Below, in pieces: positions 7,304-15,750 of a stretch of DNA of 19,431 bases (position 1 is its first letter; every line of letters starts with the position of its first letter). The position numbers were made by a program, and so were the translations under genes. Source of the DNA: DASTPP01 sp035762175 (GTDB lineage Bacteria > Myxococcota_A > Polyangia > Polyangiales > Polyangiaceae); the NCBI GenBank assembly GCA_035762175.1, contig DASTPP010000306.1:1-19431 (forward strand), written 5' to 3'. A model generated the notes under the pieces. That model was not told where the DNA came from. It did no database searches and worked only from the letters and a program-made list of their open reading frames with translations.

Positions 7304-9361
7304 GTGAGCCCCATTTCGACCGAGCGCCGTGGCGACATCTTGATCATCACCTCGAACCGCCCGCCGGTGAACGCGCTCGGCCACGCCGTGCGCGCGGGCC
7401 TGCTCGGGGCGATCGAGGCGGCCGACGCCGACGGGGCGGTGAAGGCGGTCGTGCTGCGCTGCGAGGGCCAGACCTTCTTCGCCGGCGCCGACATCGCCGA
7501 GTTCGGCCAGCCGATGCGCGAGCCGCTGCTGCCGGCGATTGTCGACCGCGTCGAGGCGTCGAGCAAGCCGGTCGTCGCCGCCATCCACGGCACCGCGCTC
7601 GGCGGCGGCCTCGAGGTCGCGCTCGCGTGCCACTACCGCGTGGCCGCGCCCACGGCGAAGCTCGGCCTGCCCGAGGTGAAGCTGGGCCTCTTGCCCGGCG
7701 CCGGCGGCACGCAGCGCCTGCCCCGCGTCGTCGGCGTGCCGAAGGCGCTCGAGATGACCGCCGGCGGCGAGCCGATCGGCGCGACGGAGGCGCACGCGCT
7801 CGGCCTCGTCGACCGTCTGATCGAGGGCGATCTGCTCGCGGGCGCCCTCGCGTACGCCGAGGAGGTCAAAGACGCCCGCCCCCTGCCCAGGAGCAGCGAG
7901 CGCGACGACAAGCTCGCCGAAGCCAGGCAGAGCCCCGGCCTCTTCGACGAATTTCGAACGTCCATCGCGCGCAAGGCCAAGGGGTTCGAGGCGCCCGAGG
8001 CCAACGTCAAGGCGGTGCAGGCCGCGGTCGAGCGGCCCTACGCGGAGGGCGCGCGCGAAGAGCGGCGCCTCTTCGCCGAGCTGATGGGCGGGACGCAGGC
8101 GCGCGCGCAGCAGTACTTCTTCTTCGCCGAGCGCAAGGCGTCGAAGATCGAGGGCCTCGGCGAGGGCGTGCGGCCGCGCGAGGTCGGGCGGGTCGGCGTG
8201 ATCGGGGCCGGCACGATGGGCGGGGGCATCGCGATGAACTTCCTGTCGGCGGGCGTGCCGGTGACCGTGGTCGAGGCCACCCGCGAGGCGCTCGAGCGCG
8301 GCGTCGGCGCCGTGCGCAAGAATTACGAGGCGACGGCCGCCAAGGGCCGCCTGACGGCCGAGCAGGTCGGGCGGGCGATGGGGCTCTTGACCCCGACGCT
8401 CGACTTCGGGGCGCTCGCCGAGTGCGACCTCGTCGTCGAGGCCGTCTTCGAAGACATGGGCCTGAAGCGCGAGGTCTTCGGGCGGCTCGACCGGGTCGCC
8501 AAGCCGGGCGCCGTCCTCGCCACGAACACGTCGTACCTCGACGTCGACGCCATCGCGGCGTCGACCTCGCGCCCCGCCGACGTGCTGGGCCTGCACTTCT
8601 TCTCGCCCGCCCACGTGATGAAGCTGCTCGAGGTGGTGCGCGGCGCGAAGACCGCGCCGGACGTGCTGGTCACCGCCATGCACCTCGCGAAGAAGATCAA
8701 GAAGGTCGCCGTCGTCGCGGGCGTCTGCCACGGCTTCATCGGCAACCGCATGCTGAAGCCGCGCCAGGCCGAGGCGAGCAAGCTCCTGCTCGAGGGCGCG
8801 ACCCCCGCGCAGGTCGACCGCGTCCACGTCGAGTTCGGCCTGCCGATGGGGCCCTTCCAGATGGCCGACCTCGCGGGCGTCGACCTCGGCTGGCACCGCG
8901 ATCCGTCGCGGTCCGAGACCGTCCGCGAAGAGCTCTGCGCGCTGGGGCGCTGGGGCCAGAAGAAGGGCGCGGGCTATTACGACTACGACGAGCGGCGCCG
9001 GCCGACGCCGTCGCCCGTCGTCGAGGGGGTGATCGAGGCGTTCCGGCGGAAGGCGGGCGTCCGGCCGCGTGCGATCGAAGACCGAGAGATCGTCGAGCGG
9101 ACGCTCTACCCGATGGTCAACGAGGGCGCGAAGATCGTCGAAGAGGGCGTGGCGCAGCGCGCGTCCGACGTCGACGTGGTCTGGGTCTACGGCTACGGCT
9201 GGCCGGTCTACCGCGGCGGCCCCATGTTCTGGGCCGACGCCGAGGGGCTGCCCGCGATCGTCGAGGGGCTGCGGCGCCAGCAGGGCCGGCTGGGGGCCGA
9301 CTTCGCGCTGTCCCCGCTGCTCGTGCGCAAGGCCGAGGCGGGCGAGCGGCTGACGGGCTGA
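7304..9361 (+). CDS. Bifunctional enoyl-CoA hydratase / 3-hydroxyacyl-CoA dehydrogenase (FadB/FadJ-like)
   Basis: Beta-oxidation enzyme of 685 residues: hydrates trans-2-enoyl-CoA, then oxidises the L-3-hydroxyacyl-CoA with NAD+. Crotonase domain about 1-190: oxyanion-hole region FFAGADIAEF (58-67), HGTALGGGLEVAL with catalytic Glu104, and LPEVKLGLLPGAGGTQRLPR with catalytic Glu124. A helical linker follows. The NAD-binding dehydrogenase domain begins about 295 with GVIGAGTMGGGI; catalytic His431 is in LGLHFFSPAHVM and Glu443 in LLEVV. C-terminal 3HCDH domains contain GFIGNRML (478-484) and YGYGWPVYRGGP. It is slightly shorter than E. coli FadB or FadJ. The start is GTG 7304 because GGAGGG (7286-7291) lies 12 bases upstream and homology-like sequence begins just after; the frame opens further up to 7172, with a low-complexity Arg/Pro-rich stretch. 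No thiolase partner gene is in the window. It converges with the exported-protein gene. Confidence 0.95.
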   Translation: MSPISTERRGDILIITSNRPPVNALGHAVRAGLLGAIEAADADGAVKAVVLRCEGQTFFAGADIAEFGQPMREPLLPAIVDRVEASSKPVVAAIHGTALGGGLEVALACHYRVAAPTAKLGLPEVKLGLLPGAGGTQRLPRVVGVPKALEMTAGGEPIGATEAHALGLVDRLIEGDLLAGALAYAEEVKDARPLPRSSERDDKLAEARQSPGLFDEFRTSIARKAKGFEAPEANVKAVQAAVERPYAEGAREERRLFAELMGGTQARAQQYFFFAERKASKIEGLGEGVRPREVGRVGVIGAGTMGGGIAMNFLSAGVPVTVVEATREALERGVGAVRKNYEATAAKGRLTAEQVGRAMGLLTPTLDFGALAECDLVVEAVFEDMGLKREVFGRLDRVAKPGAVLATNTSYLDVDAIAASTSRPADVLGLHFFSPAHVMKLLEVVRGAKTAPDVLVTAMHLAKKIKKVAVVAGVCHGFIGNRMLKPRQAEASKLLLEGATPAQVDRVHVEFGLPMGPFQMADLAGVDLGWHRDPSRSETVREELCALGRWGQKKGAGYYDYDERRRPTPSPVVEGVIEAFRRKAGVRPRAIEDREIVERTLYPMVNEGAKIVEEGVAQRASDVDVVWVYGYGWPVYRGGPMFWADAEGLPAIVEGLRRQQGRLGADFALSPLLVRKAEAGERLTG

Positions 9362-9380
9362 GGTCGGGGGCCGCCGAGCC

Positions 9381-10521
9381 CTAAATCTATCACGACGGGG
9401 GCCCGTCGCGTGTGCTCGCGGCCCCCCCAGCCCAGGCTCACCGAGACGACGGGCTCGCGGTCGCGCGTCGTCTGGCTCACGCCGACCTCGACGCTCAGAT
9501 CGCGCACGCGAATCTCGCGCTCGCCCGGCGCCGCCGGGGGGGCTGCCGGCGGCGGGGGCGGCGGCGGCGGCACCATCGGCCCCGGCCGCCTCGGCCCCTT
9601 GCGGGCGAGGGGCGGGGGCGGCGGCACGTCGAAGCGCGCCGGCCTCGTGGCGCCCGCCGCGGGCTCGCCCCGCTCGTCCGGGTCGAGCGACGGCAAGACC
9701 ACCGGCGCGGTGACGCTCACCGAGTCGCTCGCCCCCGCGTCGGCGGGCAGGCGGACCCGGATGTGGGCGCAGCGCGAGTGGACCAGCGAGCCGTCTTGGC
9801 GCAGGGCGAGAAGGGGCTCGAGGCGGTCGTGATCGTCGCGCTGCAGCGGCCGCGAGACGACGAACTGGACGAAGCGGCCGCCGTCCGGGCGCTCTTCGCG
9901 CGCGGCGTAGACGCGAAGGCCGAAGGCCGAAGAGCGCACGAGCTTGAGCGGCAGGCTGCCCTTCGCGATGAGCCTCGTCCCGCGGGTCGTCGGGTCGACC
10001 CACGCGTCGACCCACTCGAGCGAGGCGCCGCCCTTGCCCTCGACGACGCGCTCGCTATGGACCGCGGTGACGGCGGCCCGGCGGCCCCGGCCGCCGCCCG
10101 GGAAGGCGAGCGTCTCGGGGGCCCCCGTCTCGGGCCATTCGTGCTCGTCCTCGACGCCCACGCCCAGGGCGAGGCCGCCGGCGTCGCTCACCCCGACCAG
10201 GCACGAGGTGGGCGCCTCGTTCGAGGCCTGCCCCCCGCCCCCCTTCATTGCCTCGGCGACCTTCGCGTCGCCCACGACCGTGACGTAGCGGCCGCCCGGG
10301 GGCACCTGCGGCGGGAACGTCTGCGCAACGAGGAAGACGCCCGGCGCCCTCTCGCCCGCGGGGATGCGGCCCGGGCTCTTCGCCGGCGGCGCGCTGAAGC
10401 GCCCGACCGGCAGCTCGGAGAACCCGGGCGCGTCGCCGGCGCGCGCGCCGCGCGCCCAGGCGAGCGAGAGCAAAAGCAGCGGGGCGACGAAGAACGAGCG
10501 CGCCATCAGCGTCGGCCTCAT
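9381..10521 (-). CDS. Exported Pro-rich protein of unknown function
   Basis: I do not recognise the family. Residues 1-28 form a signal sequence (hydrophobic FFVAPLLLLSLAW, then ARGARAG). A beta-rich domain of about 240 residues follows, with only two Cys (107 and 251). A Pro-rich segment (about 300-332, including runs of Pro) precedes a short C-terminal strand region (EREIRVRDLSVEVGVSQT). The ATG at 10521 overlaps the TGA of the upstream cytochrome relic as ATGA, so it was once translationally coupled to it. At residue 380 the frame reads TTA (9382-9384), with TAG one base out of phase at 9381-9383. Read strictly, the frame continues to 9208 and overlaps 154 bases of the convergent fatty-acid gene, ending in Arg/Ser-rich shadow sequence. 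I therefore place the real end at about 9381. Confidence 0.72.
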
Positions 10522-11329
10522 AGCGTATTCAGGTAGGCCTCGAGCGCCTCGAGGTCGGCTTCGGCGAGGTCCTTGGCGCGGCCCATCGGCCCGTCGCTCT
10601 TTCGCAGCAGGTCGCCGAGCGTGGCGAAGCGGCCGTCGTGAAAGTAGGGCCCGCCCCCGCCGACGAGGTGGAGCGAGGGCGTGTTGAAGGCGGCCGAGCG
10701 GTCGGCCTGGTGCTTGCTGCCGACGTCGTGGTTCTTGCCGTCGGTGAAGGTTGCGCCCGAGTGGCAGGTGGCGCAGCCGGCCTCCGGCGAGGCGAAGACG
10801 GCGCGGCCGCGCTCGACCTCCGATCGGGAAGGTCGAGACCGTGCGATCGAACTGCGACCAGACGACGGCGCGGTGCCCCTCGGGGTCGACGGCGACGCCG
10901 CTCGAGCCGGCGCGCCCGCGCCGGGTCGGTCTTCTCGAGCCGCTCGATCGCCTGCTTGCGCCGCCTCGCCGCTTGCACTCGGCCCGGGTGGACGCCGCGC
11001 ATCGAGATCGTGCCGACCTCGTGCCCGTCGCCCGCGAGGTCGACCGCGCTCACGACCGAGCCGACCGCGTGCGAGACGAACGCCGTCTTGCCGTCGTCGG
11101 CGACGACCACGCCCCGCGGCTCGCGCGCGGTCTTCGCCTCGAACTTCGGGGCGAGCGTCGCGGCGTCGAACGCGGCGAGCCTCTGGCCCCAGCCCGCCGT
11201 CACGACGAGGGTCGACTCGTCGGGCGTCGCCGCGATCGCGATCGACTCGGCCGGCGTCGCCTGCTTCCCGGGCCCCGGCCCGGGGTGCCGCTTTCGAAAG
11301 CCTCGGCCCGGCCGCGCGCGAAACTTCGC
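10518..11329 (-). pseudogene. Broken beta-propeller / cytochrome c (MauG-like) gene
   Basis: Coding remnants in three frames. Frame one (from about 11329 down to about 10912) carries a propeller-like part: PAESIAIAATPDESTLVVTAGW, REPRGVVVADDGKTAFVSHA, VSAVDLAGDGHEVGTISMRG. Frame two (about 10908-10822) carries GVAVDPEGHRAVVWSQFDRT. Frame three (about 10821-10518) is a cytochrome c domain with haem motif CATCH (10761-10775), then KNHDVGSKHQ, NTPSLHLVGG, PYFHDGRFATL and a normal TGA. Removing one base near 10907-10916 and one near 10817-10822 would join the frames. No good start exists, and the N-terminal blades are missing. Family members I recall have two CxxCH motifs; only one remains, so an internal deletion is likely. 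The original protein would have been a periplasmic electron-transfer or peroxidase-type enzyme. Decay and assembly error cannot be separated here. Confidence 0.75.
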
Positions 11330-11370
11330 CCCCCCCGCCCCCGCGCGGGGCCGGGCGCGCGCCGCCGGGG

Positions 11371-12267
11371 TCAGGGCGAGACGTAGACGGACGTCGCCCA
11401 GTTGTCGCGCAGGACGATCGACACGTCGTCGGACAACGGCCGGCCCAGCGCGTTGACGTCGGACGAGAGGGTCACCAGCCCCGGGAACAGCCCCGTCTGG
11501 GCGAAGGTGCCCACGTCGCTCGTCTCGGTCTGGCCCGGGGCCGGGATCTGTCGTGCGTCGTTATAAAACGTGATCGAGTCGGGGCCGGCCAGCTCGCCCG
11601 AGCTCGCGACGCCGAACGTGACGCCCGGCGCCGGCTGGCTCAGGCAGTCGAGCGCCGTGGCGATGAGCACCCCGTTCGACCTCGCGTCGAGCGTGTACGT
11701 GCCCCCCACCGCGGCGAGCAGGGCGTTGACCTCGGCCGGCGTGAACATGAGCGTACGGCGCCGCACCGCGTCGGGGCCCACGCCGCGGAGGAGCTCGCGC
11801 TGCGAGAAGGCCACGATCTCGGGCACGTACGGCCCCGTCTGGCCCTCGACCGCTTGCACGAAGTCGTTGCTGACGATCTCGAAGTAGCCGCGAAAGTCGT
11901 CGCGCAGCGAGACCGTCGCGACGCCGTCGACGACCGGCGTGTAATCGACGGCCGGGGCCGTGCAGTTGGTGTCGAGCTGGTTGCAAGCCCGCACCTTGAC
12001 GTCGGACAGGGGCTGCCGGCTGCCGCCGCTCACCACCTCGAACCGGAACTCGACCACGTTGCGCGTCGGCTGCGGCGGGTCGCTGCCGGTGAGGCAGGCC
12101 CACTGCGGCGTGTTGAGCAGCCGCGTGGTCTCGGACGGCAGGGGCAGATCGTCGAAGCCGCCGATCATCTGGCAGCCCGACAGCGCCGCCAGCGCGCAGA
12201 GGCCCGACAGCCCGACGCCGCGGCCGCGCGTCGCGTCGCGTCGGCCGGTGCCTTGCAGGGTAGCCAT
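11371..12267 (-). CDS. Lipoprotein of unknown function
   Basis: 298 residues. After a basic N-terminus, a hydrophobic stretch leads to lipobox LSGC with Cys32, so it is probably lipid-anchored in the envelope. The mature part is beta-rich. Residues about 70-135 (VVEFRFEVVSGGSRQPLSDV and following, then GVATVSLRDDFRGYFEI) resemble an immunoglobulin-like or carboxypeptidase-regulatory-like fold; this is inference from strand pattern only. C88 and C96 flank a short loop that may be disulfide-bonded. ATG 12267 is preceded by GGGAGG about 10 bases upstream, inside the 18-base gap after the TPR/PEGA gene, so the two are probably one operon. The cytochrome relic begins about 40 bases downstream. It ends normally at TGA. 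Confidence 0.82.
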   Translation of the reverse strand: MATLQGTGRRDATRGRGVGLSGLCALAALSGCQMIGGFDDLPLPSETTRLLNTPQWACLTGSDPPQPTRNVVEFRFEVVSGGSRQPLSDVKVRACNQLDTNCTAPAVDYTPVVDGVATVSLRDDFRGYFEIVSNDFVQAVEGQTGPYVPEIVAFSQRELLRGVGPDAVRRRTLMFTPAEVNALLAAVGGTYTLDARSNGVLIATALDCLSQPAPGVTFGVASSGELAGPDSITFYNDARQIPAPGQTETSDVGTFAQTGLFPGLVTLSSDVNALGRPLSDDVSIVLRDNWATSVYVSP

Positions 12268-12285
12268 GCTTCGATCGCCTCCCGG

Positions 12286-13299
12286 TCAGAAGCGTACGCC
12301 GAGCCGCAGCCCGCCCGGCTGCGGCGAGATCGTCAGGCCCGCCTGGGCGCCCGCGCTCGGGGCCGAGCTCGGGCCCCGCGGGGCGATGAAGAGCACGTAC
12401 GTGGCCACGGCGACGCCGGCGAGGCCGATGCCGACGCCGACGTTGGCCACCCAGGCCTGGGTCGTCGCCCGGTCGCGCGCGGCCGTGGCCTCGTCGGCCG
12501 AGCAGGTCGCTTCGGTCTGGCACTTGTCTTCGGCCTCTTTGTTGCTCGAGAGCGCCAGCATGCCGAACGTGGCGCCGGCGCCCAGGGCCGCGATGCCGAG
12601 CCCGCCGAGGACGTAGCCGGCGACCGGCCGGGGCCGCGGCGGCTCGCTCACGGGCGGCAGCGGCACGGCCCGCAGGGCGGGCACGTTGGCCACGACCTCG
12701 CGCGCGTCCGGAGCCACGACCACCGCGGTGCGAAAGGGGACGTACCCGGGGGCCTCGGCCGTGATGACGTACTCGCCCGGGTCGACGGGCGTGCGCGCCG
12801 CGAGCTGGCCCTTCTCGACGACCTGGCCGTTGCGCTTGACGACCAGGCCCGAGACCGGGCGCTCGACGCGCAGGACCAGCTGCGCGACGCGGGGCACGAG
12901 CTCGCCGGCGCGGCGCCGGCACTCGGAGGCGGACACCTCGTCGCGCTGCTGCTGGTAGAGCGCCGAGGCCTGGCGAAACTCGGCCAAGGCGGTGGCGAGC
13001 TTGCCCTCCCGCTCGTGACAGTCGGCCACGTGGAGCAGCAGCGCCGCCGTCGGGCCGGTGCCTTCGCTCTTCTTCATGCTCTGGGCGAACTTGGCGCAGG
13101 CCTCTCTGGTCTTGCCCTCTTTGCGCAGCTGCGCCCCCTCGCGAAAGAGCGCCCCGGCCTCGTCGGCGGCCTGGTCGCCGCGCGCCGCGCGAGGCGAAGC
13201 GACGAGGGCCGCGCTCGCCACCAGCAGCGCCGCGCCCCGCCGGGCGACGCCCCCGGCGCGCCGCAAAGCGGCTTGCCCCTTCACCCCGGCGGTCGTCAT
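12286..13299 (-). CDS. Exported TPR / PEGA-like protein (paralogue B)
   Basis: 337 residues. Signal-like segment about 21-41 (GAALLVASAALVASPRAARG), then TPR-like helices about 44-135 with the signature ADCHEREGK (92-100). A PEGA-like beta domain follows (about 138-208: VVKRNGQVVEKG, TPVDPGEYVITAEAPGY). Two hydrophobic segments (about 228-250 and 284-305) flank a polar loop with C260 and C266. The protein ends GLRLGVRF. It is a clear paralogue of the protein at 14712-15743, sharing the TPR signature, Cys loop and terminus. ATG 13299 is chosen because the signal sequence follows it; the frame opens further to 13542 with Arg-rich, non-coding-like sequence. It heads the minus-strand gene group down to 9381. 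The exact function is unknown; the architecture suggests an envelope scaffold or adaptor. Confidence 0.88.
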   Translation of the reverse strand: MTTAGVKGQAALRRAGGVARRGAALLVASAALVASPRAARGDQAADEAGALFREGAQLRKEGKTREACAKFAQSMKKSEGTGPTAALLLHVADCHEREGKLATALAEFRQASALYQQQRDEVSASECRRRAGELVPRVAQLVLRVERPVSGLVVKRNGQVVEKGQLAARTPVDPGEYVITAEAPGYVPFRTAVVVAPDAREVVANVPALRAVPLPPVSEPPRPRPVAGYVLGGLGIAALGAGATFGMLALSSNKEAEDKCQTEATCSADEATAARDRATTQAWVANVGVGIGLAGVAVATYVLFIAPRGPSSAPSAGAQAGLTISPQPGGLRLGVRF

Positions 13300-13849
13300 G
13301 GCTCGCCAGTGGGGCTTGGGCCGGGGCGTGGCGAGGGCGCCTCGGGCGCCGCCCACCCTTCGAACCTCGAGCGCGCCGCCGCGCGAGTAGCGCCGACGCC
13401 CCCTCGGGCGACGTGGCTCTCGATTCGGTGGTGACCTGCGAAGACTTGGCTCTTCTGAAGCACCCGAACCACCTCGATGCGTTTCCCCCAAGGCTACGTT
13501 CCCCCGAAGAGTGAGGGGCTTTGCCGCCAGAAACAAGCTCAATTATCGACCCGAATTTGTTGACTTCCGCCCCCGACAGAGCCCCCCTGGGTGGGTTGCC
13601 TGGCGCACATGCAGAACGGTTGTAGTAACCCGACCGCAACCGAGCCGGGCGTTGTCCTCCGCGGCCCCCGGCGGCGCCCCCCGCGGAGCGCTTTTCGTGC
13701 GAACACCGATACCGCGCGCCGTTTTCCTCCGGACTCTGGGCGGCCCGCCCGGGGCGCCCCCCGCCGCTCGGGCGAGCCTTCCGGGGCCCTTTCGGGCGCC
13801 GCGCCCGCCGTTCGGTCCCCGCCCCCGATCGTGGTACCTTCGTGGCCCG
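13300..13849. other. Divergent intergenic region
   Basis: 550 bases between the divergent TPR/PEGA gene and the lectin gene, so it should hold promoters for both. There is an AT-richer pocket around 13530-13565 (AATTATCGA and TTGTTGACTT), with a TTGACTT that could be a -35 element on the plus strand, but no good -10. A small inverted repeat CGGTTG (13617-13622)/CAACCG (13637-13642) is present. No credible gene seen. Confidence 0.45.
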
Positions 13850-14701
13850 ATGGGTGCTTCGCTCCGGAGGAACGCGCGCGCCTTGGGCGGGCTGGCGCTC
13901 GTCGCGGCGGGCTGTCAGTGGGCGGCTGGCTTCGAAGAGTTCGAGTCAGGGGCCGGGGCGGGCGCCGGGGGCGTCGCGGCCGGCGCGGCGGGCGTCGCGG
14001 GGGCGCGGGCGGGCGCGGGTAGCGACACGGCGGGCGCGGGCGGCCCGGGCGGGGCGGGGGGCTCAAGCACGGGCGCCGGCGGAGCGGGGGGCTCCGGCCC
14101 GGGCGGCGGGGCCGGCGGCGGCTCGGGGCTCTGCGGCAACGGGCAGCGCGACCCGGGCGAAGAGTGCGACGACGGCGCGCCCTACAACGGCGCGGCCTTC
14201 GCCTGCTCGGCCGATTGCAAGGTGCAGTGCTCGGCCGACCGCTTCGTGCCCTACGTCTCGGTGTCGCGGGACGACGCGACGGGCCACTGCTACGTTTACG
14301 TCCCCGTCTCGAACGCGCTCGGGTTCGACGACGCGGTCGGCTGCACCACGATCGGGCTGAGCGGGTTCGAGCTTGCGTCGATCCGGACGACGGCCGAATT
14401 CAATTTCGTGGCCGCCTCGCTGCCGCTCGCGGGCGACATCTGGGTCGGCCTCGACGACCCCGACGAGCAAGACGGGGCCGCGAGCTGGCGCTGGTTGCTC
14501 GACCCCGAGGGCGTGTTCGTCCCGACCGAGTCCCTGCCTTGGGGGGCGGGGCAGCCCGACGACTGCTGCGGCTCGCCCCTCGGCGCCGAGAACGGCGAGC
14601 AAGACTGCGTCACCATGGCGTCGAGCAACTATGTCGTTGCCGACGACGATTGCAACGCCCCGCACGCTTACCTGTGCGAATACCCCGCCGGCCCCGACTG
14701 A
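13850..14701 (+). CDS. Lipoprotein with DUF4215-type motif and C-type lectin domain
   Basis: 283 residues, predicted cell-surface carbohydrate- or ligand-binding lipoprotein. Signal sequence with lipobox VAAGC places the lipidated Cys at 22. A Gly/Ala-rich linker (34-93) follows. CGNGQRDPGEECDDG (95-109) matches the Cys-rich DUF4215-type motif common in myxobacterial surface proteins. The C-type lectin-like domain spans about 127-278: C147, DIWVGLDD (196-203), SWRWL, WGAGQPD (231-237), C253, C268 and YLCE with C276. The QPD tripeptide sits where lectins of galactose type carry it. The WND motif is replaced by VADDDCN. ATG 13850 is chosen for the signal sequence; the ribosome site is weak. It ends 10 bases before the convergent TPR/PEGA gene stop. 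Confidence 0.88.
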   Translation: MGASLRRNARALGGLALVAAGCQWAAGFEEFESGAGAGAGGVAAGAAGVAGARAGAGSDTAGAGGPGGAGGSSTGAGGAGGSGPGGGAGGGSGLCGNGQRDPGEECDDGAPYNGAAFACSADCKVQCSADRFVPYVSVSRDDATGHCYVYVPVSNALGFDDAVGCTTIGLSGFELASIRTTAEFNFVAASLPLAGDIWVGLDDPDEQDGAASWRWLLDPEGVFVPTESLPWGAGQPDDCCGSPLGAENGEQDCVTMASSNYVVADDDCNAPHAYLCEYPAGPD

Positions 14702-14711
14702 AGGGCCCGCG

Positions 14712-15743
14712 TCAGAAGCGGCCGGCGAGCGTCAGCCCGCCCGGCCGCGGCGAGAGCATCAGGCCGCCGGCCGTGGCGGCGCCGGCCGGCGTCGCGGGCG
14801 AGCGCAGCAGCAGGTAGCCCCCGACCGCGACCCCGACGAGCCCGACGCCGAGGCCGACGTTGGCGATCCACGCCTGGGACGTCGCCCGGTCGCGATCGTC
14901 GATCGCTTGCGGCGAGCAGCCCTTGTGCTCGGGGCAGGCGTCGTCGGCCTTCTGGTAGGTCGAGACGGCCATCACGCCGAAGACGGCCCCGACGCCCAGC
15001 GCCGCCACGCCGACCCCGCCGAGCACGTACCCGAGCGCGGGGCGCGACGCGGCGGCGGGGCGCGGCGGCGGGGCGTCGGCGGGCCCCGCGCTCGCGCGGG
15101 GGCCGGGCGCGGCGGCGGGCGGGGGCGCGGCGGGAGCGGGCGCGAGGTCGGGCACCTCGACCTTCACGTCGTCGCCGTTCGGCCGCACGAGCACCGAGGT
15201 CTGAAAGGGCAGCCTGCCCGGCGCCTCCGCGCTGAGGGTGTGGGTGCCCGGGTCGATCGGCAAGCGCGACCCGAACTGCGCCGCCTCGACCTTCTCGCCG
15301 TCCCGCTTGACCACGAGCCCCGGCGCCGCCGCGGCGCCCGCCCGTACGGTCAGGTACGAAAGCTTCGGCTCGAGCCGCGCGGCCCGGCGCTGGCCTTCGC
15401 CCATTCGCGCGGCGTCGCCCTGGGTGCTGGCGAGGCGCGAGGCGCTGAGAAACTCGGCCCAGGCCGACGCCACCTTGCCCTGCCGCTCGTGGCAGTCGGC
15501 GAGGTTGAGCAGCGTGCCCGACGAGGGGTCGAGCCGCTGGCTCTCGGCGAACTTCGGGCACGCCTCGTCGAGCTGCCCCGCCTTGAGCAGGCGGCGCCCT
15601 TCTTTGAAAAGCGCCTCGGCGGCCGCGGGGTTGGCGCGCGCCGCGCCGGGCGCCGCGCTCAGCGCCGCGCCCGCGAGCAGCGCGAGGGCGGCGTGGCGCG
15701 CTCGACGCGCGGGCACGGCCGGGGCAAAGCGCTCGCTCGGCAT
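14712..15743 (-). CDS. Exported TPR / PEGA-like protein (paralogue C), partner of kinase 2
   Basis: 343 residues. Signal sequence about 17-37 (HAALALLAGAALSAAPGAARA), TPR-like helices about 40-125 with LADCHERQGK (81-90), PEGA-like domain about 127-200 (LVVKRDGEKVEAAQF, LPIDPGTHTLSAEAPG) and an Ala/Pro linker (200-235). Two hydrophobic segments (about 238-260 and 292-313) surround a loop with C270 and C276; the end is GLTLAGRF. Very similar to the 12286-13299 protein and more distantly to 4036-5130. ATG 15743 lies 7 bases after the kinase 2 stop, with GAGGG just upstream, so it is translated from the same message as kinase 2. The longer frame up to 15884 overlaps kinase 2 and is Arg-rich shadow. 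Confidence 0.9.
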   Translation of the reverse strand: MPSERFAPAVPARRARHAALALLAGAALSAAPGAARANPAAAEALFKEGRRLLKAGQLDEACPKFAESQRLDPSSGTLLNLADCHERQGKVASAWAEFLSASRLASTQGDAARMGEGQRRAARLEPKLSYLTVRAGAAAAPGLVVKRDGEKVEAAQFGSRLPIDPGTHTLSAEAPGRLPFQTSVLVRPNGDDVKVEVPDLAPAPAAPPPAAAPGPRASAGPADAPPPRPAAASRPALGYVLGGVGVAALGVGAVFGVMAVSTYQKADDACPEHKGCSPQAIDDRDRATSQAWIANVGLGVGLVGVAVGGYLLLRSPATPAGAATAGGLMLSPRPGGLTLAGRF

Positions 15744-15750
15744 CAAGCCC

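Noticed and set aside
7163..9384. Continuation of the RCC1 frame to a 1222-residue protein
   Set aside because: Arg-rich sequence overlapping the bifunctional fatty-acid enzyme in another frame; not a fusion.
6938..10015. 1025-codon minus-strand frame across RCC1 and fatty-acid genes
   Set aside because: Antisense shadow of two well-supported plus-strand genes.
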